Assembly (NCBI GenBank): GCA_965371245.1
Contig: CBDUXT010000042.1
Coordinates: 1-47,656 of the forward strand
DNA from: CBDUXT01 sp965371245
GTDB taxonomy: Bacteria > Planctomycetota > Phycisphaerae > UBA1845
DNA length: 47,656 nucleotides
Reading direction: 5' to 3'
Shown here: positions 1 through 7,840 of the stretch, piece by piece
Layout: the number at the start of each line of letters is the position of its first letter
Position numbering within the stretch: position 1 is the stretch's first letter
Position numbers and translations under genes: made by a program
The notes under the pieces: model-generated
Told to the model about the DNA's origin: nothing
The model's input: the letters and a program-made list of their open reading frames with translations, nothing else
Database searches by the model: none

Positions 1-1
1 G

Positions 2-1501
2 TACTTCAACGACTCGCAGCGCAAAGCAACCAAAGACGCCGGTGAGATCGCCGGGCTCAAGGTCGAGCGGATCATCAACGAGCCCACGGCGGCCGCCCTT
101 GCCCACGGGCTCGACAAGAAGAAGGAGCAAACCCTGGCCGTGTTCGACCTGGGTGGCGGAACCTTCGACATCTCGATCCTGGAGATCGATCCGGAGATCG
201 GAACCTTCGAGGTCAAGGCCACCAGTGGTGACGGACACTTGGGCGGAGACGACTACGACGCGGCCTTGATTGATCACCTGGCCGAAACCTTCCGCAAACA
301 GGAAGGCATCGACCTGCGCAAGGATCCGATGGCGCTGCAACGCTTGAAAGAGGCCGCTGAGAAGGCCAAGTGCGAGCTGTCCACGATGATGGAGACGGCG
401 GTCAACCTGCCGTACGTCACGGCCACCGAAAGCGGTCCCAAGCATCTTCAGGTGACCGTGAAGCGCAGCGAGTTCGAGCAAATGACGCGTTCCCTGACGG
501 AGCGCTGCCGTGGCCCGGTCCTTGAGGCCTTGAAAAGCGCGCGGATGACGCCCGAGCAGGTCAGCGAGGTGGTGTTGGTCGGCGGATCCACTCGGATGCC
601 CGCCGTGCAAGCGCTGTGCAAGGAGGTCTTCGGTCGCGAGCCCAACAAGGGTCTCAACCCGGATGAGGTGGTCGCGGTCGGGGCGGCCATCCAGGGCGCC
701 GTGCTGTCCGGCGACAAGGACGACATCGTCCTACTTGATGTCACGCCGTTGACACTGGGCGTGGAGACACTCGGGGGCGTGATGACGCAGCTCATCGAAG
801 CCAACACGACGATTCCGACGTCGAAGGGAGAAACCTTTTCCACGGCCGCGGACAGCCAGACGGAGGTCTCGATCCACGTGCTTCAGGGCAATCGTCCGAT
901 GGCGGGCGACAACCGCACGTTGGGTCGATTCAACCTGACGGGCATCGCCCCGGCGCCGCGCGGTCTGCCGCAGATCGAAGTCACGTTCGACATCGACAAG
1001 AACGGCATCATCCAGGTGTCGGCGAAGGACAAGGCCACCGGCAAGGAGCAGTCGATCAAGATCGAAGGCAGCGGCGGCCTGTCGAGCGACGACGTCGAAC
1101 GAATGAAGAAAGAGGCCGAGGAGCACGCGGCCGACGATCTTAAAAAGGCCGAACTAGTGAAGCTTCGCAATGAGGCCGACAGCGCCGCGTACCAGGTTGA
1201 GCAGCAGCTCAAGGAGCACGGCGAAAAGGTTCCCGCGGACGTGCGCGGCAAGGTCGAGTCGGCCGTCAACGGCGTCCGCGAGGCGCTCAAAGGTGACGAC
1301 GCGGAAGCGATCGGCAAGGCCCATGAGGCGCTGATGACCGAGGCCCAGGCGATCGGCAAGATCATCTATGAAGAGGTCGCCAAGCAACAGGCGGCCGCGG
1401 ATGCTGCCGACGGCGCGCCGGACGTGGTCGCTGAGCCGTCCGAAGAGAAAAAAGACGACGACGTGATCGATGCGGAGTTCGAGGTCAAGGACGCCAAGTA
1501 G
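2..1501 (+). CDS. dnaK: Chaperone protein DnaK (Hsp70), 3' part
   Basis: ATP-dependent Hsp70 chaperone that binds unfolded segments with DnaJ and GrpE in the cytoplasm. The 5' end lies outside the window; 499 residues are visible. The reading frame is open from base 2 and begins inside the nucleotide-binding domain with YFNDSQRKATKDAG and INEPTAAALAHGLD. The phosphate-2 loop FDLGGGTFDISIL and the adenosine motif VVLVGGSTRMPAV follow, then the linker and substrate-binding beta domain (DVTPLTLGVETLGG, FNLTGIAPAPRG). The helical lid ends in an acidic tail with DDDVIDAEFEVKDAK, the classic bacterial DnaK C-terminus. Length and motif order are normal and there is no frameshift. A strong hairpin terminator and a tRNA gene follow. 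Some callers start at an internal GTG (base 140), but homology clearly continues upstream. Confidence 0.98.
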   Translation, partial: YFNDSQRKATKDAGEIAGLKVERIINEPTAAALAHGLDKKKEQTLAVFDLGGGTFDISILEIDPEIGTFEVKATSGDGHLGGDDYDAALIDHLAETFRKQEGIDLRKDPMALQRLKEAAEKAKCELSTMMETAVNLPYVTATESGPKHLQVTVKRSEFEQMTRSLTERCRGPVLEALKSARMTPEQVSEVVLVGGSTRMPAVQALCKEVFGREPNKGLNPDEVVAVGAAIQGAVLSGDKDDIVLLDVTPLTLGVETLGGVMTQLIEANTTIPTSKGETFSTAADSQTEVSIHVLQGNRPMAGDNRTLGRFNLTGIAPAPRGLPQIEVTFDIDKNGIIQVSAKDKATGKEQSIKIEGSGGLSSDDVERMKKEAEEHAADDLKKAELVKLRNEADSAAYQVEQQLKEHGEKVPADVRGKVESAVNGVREALKGDDAEAIGKAHEALMTEAQAIGKIIYEEVAKQQAAADAADGAPDVVAEPSEEKKDDDVIDAEFEVKDAK

Positions 1502-1557
1502 AACACGTCCGCGCGTCCTTCCGAAGACCGGCGGACGTTTGATAAGCTGTACGATCC

Positions 1558-1587
1558 GGCGGGGCGCTTTTCAGGCGCCCCGCCTTT
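1558..1587 (+). terminator. Rho-independent-type terminator after dnaK
   Basis: A perfect 10-bp GC stem (GGCGGGGCGC with GCGCCCCGCC), a 7-nt loop and a short T run lie 56 bases after the dnaK stop codon and before the tRNA gene. Confidence 0.8.
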
Positions 1588-1613
1588 CGTTATGCTCCTG
1601 CCGACAAAACGAA

Positions 1614-1687
1614 GGCGGCGTAGCTCAGATGGTCAGAGCGTGGGCTTCATAATCCCAAGGTCCCCGGTTCGATCCCGGGCGCCGCTA
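1614..1687 (+). tRNA. tRNA-Met (anticodon CAT)
   Basis: A 74-nt cloverleaf. Acceptor arm GGCGGCG/CGCCGCT, D stem GCTC/GAGC, anticodon loop TTCATAA at 1646-1652, T arm CCCGG-TTCGATC-CCGGG, discriminator A at 1687. CCA is not encoded. The anticodon stem has one C-T mismatch at its top pair and the first acceptor pair is G-T. It looks like an elongator tRNA-Met; a lysidine-modified tRNA-Ile(CAT) cannot be excluded from sequence alone. The 3' half overlaps the end of an integrase remnant on the other strand. Confidence 0.93.
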
Positions 1688-1995
1688 GTGGCTGTGAGAG
1701 CGTTTGAGGCTGCGTTTGTTGGGTTTCCCAGGTGTGCCGCGTTCGTGGCACCCGTGCCCGTTGCGAGGCTGTGCGAGTCCTTGCGAGGGTTTGCTGCAGC
1801 GCATTTTGCAGAGATCTTACGGCCGGGTTGCGAGGGGCGCTCTGCTCCGATTCCCGCCGCACGATCGAACCACTCCAGCGGCACCTGGAGGTAGTGCTTG
1901 CGTGCAACCGCCTCGCCGTGCCCGAGCCACGCGGCCGCGGCATGCGCAGGACACTCCTCCGACCACTCCGTTTCGCACGACGACCGCAGCGTCTG
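1633..1995 (-). pseudogene. Tyrosine recombinase/integrase, C-terminal remnant at tRNA-Met
   Basis: The minus-strand frame from about 1995 to 1852 encodes TLRSSCETEW and then AWLGHGEAVARKHYLQV. This matches the C-terminal catalytic box of planctomycete phage-type integrases: the conserved helix with the H-x-x-R-like stretch and the KHYLQV segment that carries the nucleophile tyrosine. The frame continues through a low-complexity tail and stops at 1633-1635, inside the D arm of tRNA-Met. Everything upstream (core-binding domain and first catalytic Arg) is missing: the frame runs into the palindromic repeat at 2003-2091. Integrases of elements that insert into tRNA genes typically sit this way, with the gene end abutting the tRNA 3' half. 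I infer the decayed end of an integrated element. No second att copy of the tRNA 3' end was seen in the window. Confidence 0.7.
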
Positions 1996-2002
1996 GCTGG
2001 GT

Positions 2003-2091
2003 GGCCCGTCCTTTGCGAAAGCAAAGGGTGGGGTCACCTTGATCGGGCAGACGTAAGACCTTCGACGTTGGATCATCGTGACCCCACCCAG
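2003..2091. repeat. Palindromic repeat family P3, copy 1
   Basis: The inverted repeat has outer arms GGGTGGGGTCAC (2026-2037) and GTGACCCCACCC (2078-2089), extended to 19 bases with two mismatches. It is preceded by a small hairpin TTTGC-GAAA-GCAAA. The same 88-bp unit, including the GGCCCGT leader and the central GACGTAAGACCTTCGACGTT, recurs in the same orientation at 4408-4496. Confidence 0.9.
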
Positions 2092-2144
2092 GCCGTAAGA
2101 CTGCGGTACGTAGTTTCCGCGGGAAGCGGCCCGGTTAGCGCGAA

Positions 2145-2405
2145 TCAACGCCCCTTCGCCTCCTGCCAGTTGTCCTGCTTGACGCGAAGATCGTCCGGGC
2201 CTAGCGAAGTACTTCCCGGATAGGCCTGGGAGCCGACCGTGACATCCATGGCCAGCGTTCTGGGAAGTGTTCCGGAGCCGGCAGGGAACAGCGCCCCGTC
2301 GAAGCTCGCCTCGAGCCGGAACCGGCCGACCGAGCCCTTGAGGTGGTCGCCCACAAGGACCGATCCGGTCAGGGCGCCGTCGATGTCCGGCGTGTCGGAA
2401 TTCAT
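2145..2405 (-). CDS. Possible small hypothetical protein
   Basis: An 86-residue frame starting MNSDTPDIDGALTGSV, downstream of the IPTL-CTERM gene on the same strand. It has a balanced amino-acid composition (VLVGDHLKGSVGRF, LAMDVTVGSQAYPG) that looks more protein-like than the surrounding shadow frames. There is no signal peptide or recognised domain, and no clear ribosome-binding site (an AGG abuts the ATG). It could instead be a fragment of a longer decayed gene, since the region is repeat-flanked and contains other gene debris. Weak call. Confidence 0.25.
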   Translation of the reverse strand: MNSDTPDIDGALTGSVLVGDHLKGSVGRFRLEASFDGALFPAGSGTLPRTLAMDVTVGSQAYPGSTSLGPDDLRVKQDNWQEAKGR

Positions 2406-2449
2406 CCTGAGAACGGTTGCCGATAGTCTACGTGTTGTTGCGTTAGGCT

Positions 2450-3034
2450 CTAAGATAGAGTCGGTCGTCGCCGTGCGCAAACGAGCGTGCCGGTGGTTAG
2501 CACAAGTAGTGCCATCACGATCATCCCCCATTCGGAGACCGTGGGGATGTCGCTGCCACCGGTGGCCACAAAGTGCGTGGCATGGTCAAGGTTGACCCAG
2601 CCGATGTTCTCGCCCCAGGCATAACCACGGAACCGACCATCCACTGTGTCGAACCTGGCCTGGTCGGAGCCCAGGGTCGAGGTATCAAAGTTTACCCATC
2701 CGATGTTCTGACCCCACGCTAAGCCGAACAGGGATCCGGTGTTCGAATCAATGTTGACGCCGAAGTTCGTGCTGTCGGTGTTCGCGTAGCTATCGCCATT
2801 CATCGGGCCGTTACCGACGTTGAGCCACCCGACGTGCTCGCCCCAGATGTACCCCGACAAGAAAGTGGCGCTCACGACCACACCTTGTCCGGTGCCCTCC
2901 GCGTCCCGCCAGTTCGCCCATCCCACGTTTTCGCCCCAGGAGAACTTATGCCCGGAATCGATGTTAGATTGCCCCAACGCCGCAGTGGAAACGGCCACGT
3001 TGATGCTGATTGTCAAAGCGATCACGATTCGCAT
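2450..3034 (-). CDS. Secreted IPTL-CTERM protein with GWVN repeats
   Basis: A 194-residue exported protein of unknown function. The ATG at 3034 follows a good ribosome-binding site (GGGAGGAAAG) and opens a signal peptide (MRIVIALTISINVAVSTAAL, cleavage near GQS). The mature part has four spaced aromatic repeats: WGENVGWANW (about residues 33-42), WGEHVGWLNV (64-73), WGQNIGWVNF (107-116) and WGENIGWVNL (140-149). The C-terminus is an IPTL-CTERM sorting signal: IPTVSEWGMI at 163-172, a hydrophobic segment, then an Arg cluster (ARRR). Known of the signal family: it directs proteins to a sortase-like exosortase/archaeosortase-type processing system at the envelope. The longer frame to 3295 was rejected because it precedes the signal peptide. 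It lies in a repeat-bracketed island with another exported protein. Confidence 0.85.
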   Translation of the reverse strand: MRIVIALTISINVAVSTAALGQSNIDSGHKFSWGENVGWANWRDAEGTGQGVVVSATFLSGYIWGEHVGWLNVGNGPMNGDSYANTDSTNFGVNIDSNTGSLFGLAWGQNIGWVNFDTSTLGSDQARFDTVDGRFRGYAWGENIGWVNLDHATHFVATGGSDIPTVSEWGMIVMALLVLTTGTLVCARRRPTLS

Positions 3035-3074
3035 TGCTTGCTTTCCTCCCTCACGCAGCGCTAGGGCGCGGATT

Positions 3075-3323
3075 CTACAGTACGGTCGAGGTTGTCGTGC
3101 TAATGTTCGCGCCCACGTTGTTTGTCGCGGTGTTTCCCGTGACCAACGAGTCGGTGGCCGGAAGGTCGAGGCCGTCATGCGTTCCGTAAGCCTCGTCGCC
3201 ATGCCAGATTCCATCACCATCCGTATCCGGATTCGTTGGATATGTCTCGGTGTGAGTCTTTTCTGTGTATTTCCCGTCACTTGTCTCGTGAGCATTCGGA
3301 GTCCTGTCGTCGTCGGCGTCCCT
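3075..3323 (-). pseudogene. Thrombospondin type-3 / EF-hand-like fragment
   Basis: About 82 codons on the minus strand, without a start codon, that begin directly after the TGA of the beta-helix gene in the same frame and end at TAG (3075-3077). The translation contains DADDDRTPNAHE and PTNPDTDGDGIWHGDEAYG followed by HDGLDLPA. These are Asp-rich calcium-binding TSP3 repeats, with the GLDLP motif seen in large exported planctomycete proteins. I read it as the surviving piece of a larger extracellular protein. Read-through of the TGA would fuse it to the beta-helix protein, but nothing else supports that. Confidence 0.6.
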
Positions 3324-4280
3324 TCATGGGGAGGCGTGGTTGTCCAGTACCGTGCATGTCGTTGTTCTTATATTGGTGACGGAGTTACTAACGCTGGTAT
3401 TGGACTGAACCAAACAGTCGATGGCATCGATCCCGTCGATTGAGTTGAAGATTGCGGTACAGTTGACGACCGTCGATTGTTCCGCGCTAATCCCGTCGGA
3501 CACGTTAAGGCTCGCCGAGCATCGCACTACCGTGGAACCCTCCGTTGCCCTGATACCATGCGATCCATTTGAGAACGCAGAGCAGCCGGTGACAACCGCC
3601 GTCGAGGTGAAGATACCGATGCTAGTATTGTTCGACGCGACGCAGCCCGTGATAGCGCACCCTCCACCGCCCTGACCGACGCGTATTCCGAAGCCGGTGT
3701 TGGAGTCGACCAAACAGTCTACAATCCTGCTATTCCGCGCGGCGCTAATGCCGTCGATAGCATTGCGACGGGCGACGCATGCCCTTACGAGGAATGCGTC
3801 GAAGACCCTGATACCACCTCCGGAGTTCTGATCGGCAACCACATCGGTTACGCAGCCGCCGGTCACGTTTGAGAGGTTAACACCGACTTGCGGCCAGTCT
3901 CGAATCGTACCGTTCCGAACAACCACATTCCCTACACCGGAGGCAGCACTAATGCCGTCAAGCGCACCCGGAACACCGGCGATTTCGAAGCCCATCAAAT
4001 CGACGGTCACGCCGCTCGTCGCGATCTTGATCCCACTCTTCCCGGACAGGCCCGTGATGTGGCTGGTCAGGTAGTACGAGCCAGGTTGTGCGATCTTGAA
4101 TAGCGAATCTGCATCGCCTGGCGTCTTCGTATCGCTGATCTCTGTTCGTGGCCCAAATCGACCCGTAGGCCCGACCGGCCCAGGCGGCGGGTTCAAGTCT
4201 CCGGCCGTCAGGACCGAGACCGTTCCGATCACCGCGACGGCGCATACCATCTTGTTGTAGCGGAATCTCGTGAGCTTCAC
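3324..4280 (-). CDS. Exported right-handed parallel beta-helix protein
   Basis: A 318-residue secreted protein of the pectate-lyase/NosD-like beta-helix fold. The start is GTG (4280-4278) behind AAAGGAACG. The N-terminal segment MKLTRFRYNKMVCAVAVIG is a signal peptide or anchor, followed by a Pro/Gly-rich linker (LNPPPGPVGPTG). The sequence DADSLFKIAQPGSYYLT and then GIKIATSGVTVDLMGFEIAG starts the helix. Successive 20-25-residue coils follow, with the recurring pattern C-x-V/A-x-x-N-x-x-x-G-I (for example CVARRNAIDGI, CVASNNTSIGI, CSASLNVSDGI). Many planctomycete genomes carry close relatives annotated as hypothetical or as right-handed parallel beta-helix repeat proteins. No catalytic pectate-lyase residues can be identified, so a surface-binding or polysaccharide-related role is only a guess. 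It is the first gene of the 2.1-4.4 kb island. Confidence 0.82.
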   Translation of the reverse strand: MKLTRFRYNKMVCAVAVIGTVSVLTAGDLNPPPGPVGPTGRFGPRTEISDTKTPGDADSLFKIAQPGSYYLTSHITGLSGKSGIKIATSGVTVDLMGFEIAGVPGALDGISAASGVGNVVVRNGTIRDWPQVGVNLSNVTGGCVTDVVADQNSGGGIRVFDAFLVRACVARRNAIDGISAARNSRIVDCLVDSNTGFGIRVGQGGGGCAITGCVASNNTSIGIFTSTAVVTGCSAFSNGSHGIRATEGSTVVRCSASLNVSDGISAEQSTVVNCTAIFNSIDGIDAIDCLVQSNTSVSNSVTNIRTTTCTVLDNHASP

Positions 4281-4407
4281 CGTTCGTTCCTTTCAAGAGC
4301 ACTCAATGACGATTGCCCCGACACAACTAGGTGTCGTAGCATGTGATCAGGCGTAACAAGGTCCAGTGCTGGAAGCGACGCTTCCATGCGCCACGATTCC
4401 GCCGAGC

Positions 4408-4496
4408 GGCCCGTACTCTGCGAGAGCAAAGGGTGGGGTCACGATGATTGGGCCGACGTAAGACCTTCGACGTTCCATCATCGTGACCCCACCCAT
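4408..4496. repeat. Palindromic repeat family P3, copy 2
   Basis: A perfect 18-bp inverted repeat: GGGTGGGGTCACGATGAT at 4431-4448 and its reverse complement at 4477-4494. The leader (GGCCCGTACTCTGCGAGAGC) and the 28-nt centre are shared with copy 1 at 2003-2091. Same orientation as copy 1. Confidence 0.93.
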
Positions 4497-4707
4497 CGCT
4501 GTGCGATGGATGGGCCACCCCGACGATCGGCGTCTGGAAGATAGGGCGTCATTGGGGGTCGAAAGGCGTAACAAGAAATCGGAAAACTTGCCCGCGCGTC
4601 ACCGTGCTTCGTGGGTAAAGCGGATCGGTGCGATGGCGCCAGCCGGCCGGCAGGCCTGTGGCACGCCGTACCGCCCGAGACTCAGGGATCGGCTACGGCC
4701 GGGCCTG

Positions 4708-4826
4708 AGAGGGTGTCTAAGAAGGGTCAGGACAAACCGAGCCGCGACCGTGAGGGAGCGATTTCGTGTGCGAGACCGGACCGCTTCCTTACGGGCGCGG
4801 CTCTGAAAGAGCCTTGTGAAACACGC
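4708..4826 (+). repeat. Palindromic repeat family P2, copy 1
   Basis: A 120-bp element. Its core is an imperfect inverted repeat with arms GAGCCGCGACCGTGAGGGAG (4740-4759) and CTTCCTTACGGGCGCGGCTC (4784-4803). Flanks are AAGGGTCAGGACAAACC on the left and GAAAGAGCCTTGT on the right. Four other copies lie at 11566, 23949, 30014 and 40438, all in the opposite orientation. Confidence 0.9.
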
Positions 4827-4923
4827 TCAGAAAGGCTGGAAAGGGTCTGGGCAAGAAGACGGTCATTCGCTGCAACGCCAAATAGAGTAGAATCGACGAG
4901 CGGGCGACTCCTTGGAGTACCTG

Positions 4924-5508
4924 ATGACGGATTCTCGAAGTCCTGTGACGCAACTCTTGGCTGCTGTCGGGCGGGGGGACGCCTCGGCCCACGAGCAACT
5001 CTGGGCCTTGATATACGACGAGCTTAGAGCCCTTGCCCGAGGCCAACTGGCGGACGAAGCATGCGGGCACCGCCGACAGCCAACGTCCCTGGTCCACGAC
5101 GCGTACCTGCGGTTGACCCAAGGCCAAGCGGTCGAATGGTCCAGCCGCCGGAAATTTTTCGCGGCCGCCGCAACGGCGATGCGTCGCATCCGAATAGATG
5201 ACGCCCGTAAGAGGAAGAGACTGAAGCGCGGCGGCGACCAGCACACCGTTGCCCTACGGGAGGGCGCTCTGGTGGTCGACTCGGACCCGACCGAGGTGCT
5301 GGCCATCGACGAGGCGCTACGCGCTCTCGGACAGAAGGATCCCCGCAAGGTGGAAGTCGTGACGCTACGGTACTTTGCCGGGCTAACGATCGACGAGTGT
5401 GCCGAAGTGCTTGGCGTGGCGCCCAAGACGGTCGATAACGATTGGCGCTTCGCCCGTGCCTGGCTGCACGGTGAGCTGTCGGCGGACGACCATGGCGACT
5501 CGAAGTGA
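4924..5508 (+). CDS. ECF-subfamily RNA polymerase sigma factor
   Basis: A 194-residue alternative sigma factor of the planctomycete/acidobacterial type usually encoded beside Ser/Thr kinases. Region 2 has ELWALIYDELRALARG and PTSLVHDAYLRL. The basic stretch ARKRKRLKRGGD ends region 2. Region 4 holds the helix-turn-helix LRYFAGLTIDECAEVLGV followed by KTVDNDWRFARAWL, which contacts the -35 element. The start was chosen at ATG 4924, with GGAG six bases upstream; an in-frame TTG at 4912 lacks spacing for this site. It ends 48 bases before the kinase gene, so the two are probably co-transcribed. I infer that it is controlled by, or signals together with, that kinase. No anti-sigma factor gene is adjacent. 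Confidence 0.93.
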   Translation: MTDSRSPVTQLLAAVGRGDASAHEQLWALIYDELRALARGQLADEACGHRRQPTSLVHDAYLRLTQGQAVEWSSRRKFFAAAATAMRRIRIDDARKRKRLKRGGDQHTVALREGALVVDSDPTEVLAIDEALRALGQKDPRKVEVVTLRYFAGLTIDECAEVLGVAPKTVDNDWRFARAWLHGELSADDHGDSK

Positions 5509-5556
5509 ACGGCGGGAACACGGGCGCTTCACCGGGCGATACCGTGAGTACCGGCG

Positions 5557-7746
5557 ATGATTGAAGATCGATGGCGTCGCTCTCAGGAACTCTTCGAAAA
5601 AACGCTCACGCAATGTCCCGAGGACCGGGCAACGTTTCTTCAGCAAGCCTGCGGCGCTGATCTGGAGCTTCGGGCTGAAGTAGAGCGGCTCTTGTCTCAT
5701 GACGAGGAGGCCCCGCGGGGTTTTCTGCGTCCGCCCGATCGTCCTGGGATGGCGGACGAGCCCGCCATGCCAAATGGCGACCCCATGATCGGTACAACGG
5801 TCGGCCGGTTCCGCATCGACGCCGTCCTCGCCTCCGGCGGGATGGGCACGGTGTACTTGGCCGAGCAGGAGCGACCCAAACGTACGGTGGCGCTGAAGGT
5901 GCTTCGGGAAGGTCTCGCCAGCCCGTCGATGCTGCGGCGGTTCGACCATGAGTCCCAGATTCTCGCCCGGCTGCGCCATCCCGGAATCGCCCAGGTCTAC
6001 GAAGCGGGGACGCACAAGGCCGTCGGTCGATCCGTCCCATTCTTCGCCATGGAGCTTATCCCGGACGCGCAGCCGATCACGAACTACACACACGAGAGGG
6101 CCACTGATACACGTGAACGCCTACGCCTTTTTCAGCAAGTGTGCGACGCGGTGCAACACGGCCATCAGAAGGGCGTCATCCACCGCGACCTTAAGCCGTC
6201 GAACATTCTCGTTGACGCTTCAGGTCGCGTGAAGATCATCGACTTCGGCGTGGCCCGCTGCACCGACTCCGACGTGGCCGTCACGACGATGCATACCGAC
6301 GTGGGCCAGCTCATCGGCACGCTCCAGTACATGAGCCCGGAGCAGTGCGAGGCCGACCCGCTCGGCATCGACACGCGAAGTGATGTCTACAGCCTCGGCG
6401 TCGTGCTCTATGAGCTTCTGACGGGGCGCTTACCGTACGACGTGACCCATCGAGCGATGCACTCCGCCGCGAGGGTGATCTGCGAGCAGTCGCCCGACCG
6501 GCCCAGCACCGTTGACCGCGATGTGAAGGGCGATCTGGAAACCATCGTGCTCAAGGCACTGGAGAAGGATCGCGACGCGCGGTACCAGTCGGCCGGCGCT
6601 CTGGGGCGCGATGTTGAGCGCTATCTCCATCATGAACCGATCGAGGCCGCGCCACCGACCCTCTGGACACGATACCTGCGGTGGGTCGCTCGACACCCGG
6701 TGGCATCGTCGGCGCTGGCGTCGCTTACGATTGCGGCAACGATCCTGTCCACGGCGTATTTCACAAGAATCCGTCTGCACGCGACGCCGGTGCGGACGCA
6801 ACCGTCGGTAGACTTTCGCGAGGTGTGGCTGTTGGCGGCCGACGGCAACCGGCTTCATCGATGGAAGGCCTATCCTGGTGGATTGATCACGGCGGTCCCG
6901 CTCCTTGATGATCCATCCACGCCAGAGGGCAAACAAATCGCGGTGATAGGCTACAACGGCGCCGGCGACGGTCCTCGCCGGGGCCAGGTTTGTGCGTTTG
7001 ACGTGAGGGAAGGGGACTTTGATGTGCCGGTTTGGTGCGCCGGCATGAAAGCGAGTCATCTTCCAACGGATCCCACCCGGGAACTGTCCGCCGAAGAATT
7101 TGGCGCTTACAAAATGACAGCGTTGGACATCTTTCCGGAACGCCTCGGCCACGAGATCGTCGTTATCTTCAATCACCGCTGGTCGCGTCGGGCGATTCAG
7201 ATCTACTCCCTTTCGGGTAAGCTGCTTTACCAAGTGTGGCATGACGGAGCCGTATTGGACCCTTTCTGGATGGTCGGCGACGGGCTACTCGTCTTCGGCG
7301 GGACGAATGCACTCGCCCAGTGGTGGCAACGCGGGCATCCGGAAGTCGATGCCTACTTGCCGCACGTTCTCTGGGCAGTGCGACCCGAGCTTGGCGGCGT
7401 TCACGCGAAGTACATCTGTACCGACGATGCCAAGGGCTGCATCGAGCCGGCCTGGTACAAGTGTCTGCTTCCCGCAAGCTCTTCCGATGTCTTCGGGGCA
7501 GTGGAGCCGGTGCAGCCGGAGCGACGCTACCAAGACGGAGCGCATTGCAACCTCAATTGCTACTACCGAAGCCCGGAAGACGGTGACCCGATTGTCGCAG
7601 GCTGGGTCATCGATGAGCACGGAAAGCGCGTCGATGATTCGTGGCACAACGTTGATGCATACACGAAGTTCATGGACCAACTCGACCGGATCGAAAACTT
7701 CTACCTCGGCCCGCTTCCGCCGATCGTCAGCCAGAACCGCGACTAG
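5557..7746 (+). CDS. PknB-type Ser/Thr protein kinase with single TM and C-terminal sensor-like domain
   Basis: A 729-residue membrane kinase. Residues 1-75 form a helical N-terminal segment. The kinase domain spans about 84-360, with the Gly loop LASGGMGTVYLAE, Lys114 in VALKVL, the catalytic loop IHRDLKPSNI (Asp211), the DFG motif 229-231 and SPEQ at 260-263. All catalytic residues are present, so it should be active. A single transmembrane segment follows (about 383-402, PVASSALASLTIAATILSTA). The 325-residue C-terminal part is not the TPR or WD40 array common in planctomycete kinases. It has short beta-rich blocks (QIAVIGYNGAGDG, HEIVVIFNHRW, IQIYSLSGKLLYQVW) and six cysteines near its end. 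Those blocks suggest a propeller-like fold, but I do not recognise the family. Expected topology puts this part outside the cytoplasm as a sensor. The upstream sigma factor is a plausible partner. Confidence 0.92.
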   Translation: MIEDRWRRSQELFEKTLTQCPEDRATFLQQACGADLELRAEVERLLSHDEEAPRGFLRPPDRPGMADEPAMPNGDPMIGTTVGRFRIDAVLASGGMGTVYLAEQERPKRTVALKVLREGLASPSMLRRFDHESQILARLRHPGIAQVYEAGTHKAVGRSVPFFAMELIPDAQPITNYTHERATDTRERLRLFQQVCDAVQHGHQKGVIHRDLKPSNILVDASGRVKIIDFGVARCTDSDVAVTTMHTDVGQLIGTLQYMSPEQCEADPLGIDTRSDVYSLGVVLYELLTGRLPYDVTHRAMHSAARVICEQSPDRPSTVDRDVKGDLETIVLKALEKDRDARYQSAGALGRDVERYLHHEPIEAAPPTLWTRYLRWVARHPVASSALASLTIAATILSTAYFTRIRLHATPVRTQPSVDFREVWLLAADGNRLHRWKAYPGGLITAVPLLDDPSTPEGKQIAVIGYNGAGDGPRRGQVCAFDVREGDFDVPVWCAGMKASHLPTDPTRELSAEEFGAYKMTALDIFPERLGHEIVVIFNHRWSRRAIQIYSLSGKLLYQVWHDGAVLDPFWMVGDGLLVFGGTNALAQWWQRGHPEVDAYLPHVLWAVRPELGGVHAKYICTDDAKGCIEPAWYKCLLPASSSDVFGAVEPVQPERRYQDGAHCNLNCYYRSPEDGDPIVAGWVIDEHGKRVDDSWHNVDAYTKFMDQLDRIENFYLGPLPPIVSQNRD

Positions 7747-7840
7747 ACGGATCCTGATCCCCGGCGCGCAACGTGGTTCGCCTTCGCCTTGAAGCGTCCG
7801 CGGGCACGTGCGGCGGAGATCATCGGCATCGCGCCCCGGC

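Larger units (their letters stand above)
4281..4923. other. Gene-free stretch between island and sigma factor gene
   Basis: No protein with coding character was found. The stretch holds repeat P3 copy 2 (4408-4496) and one full P2 element (4708-4826). The remainder would contain the divergent promoters of the beta-helix gene and the sigma factor gene, but no convincing -35/-10 pair was identified. Confidence 0.6.

Noticed and set aside
1614..1687. Assignment as initiator tRNA-fMet
   Set aside because: The acceptor end starts with a G-T pair rather than the C-A mismatch typical of bacterial initiators, and the D arm is of elongator type; elongator Met is preferred.
4174..4200. Collagen-like Gly-x-Pro region in the beta-helix protein
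   Set aside because: Only two or three Gly-Pro-x triplets occur; it is a short linker after the signal peptide, not a collagen domain.
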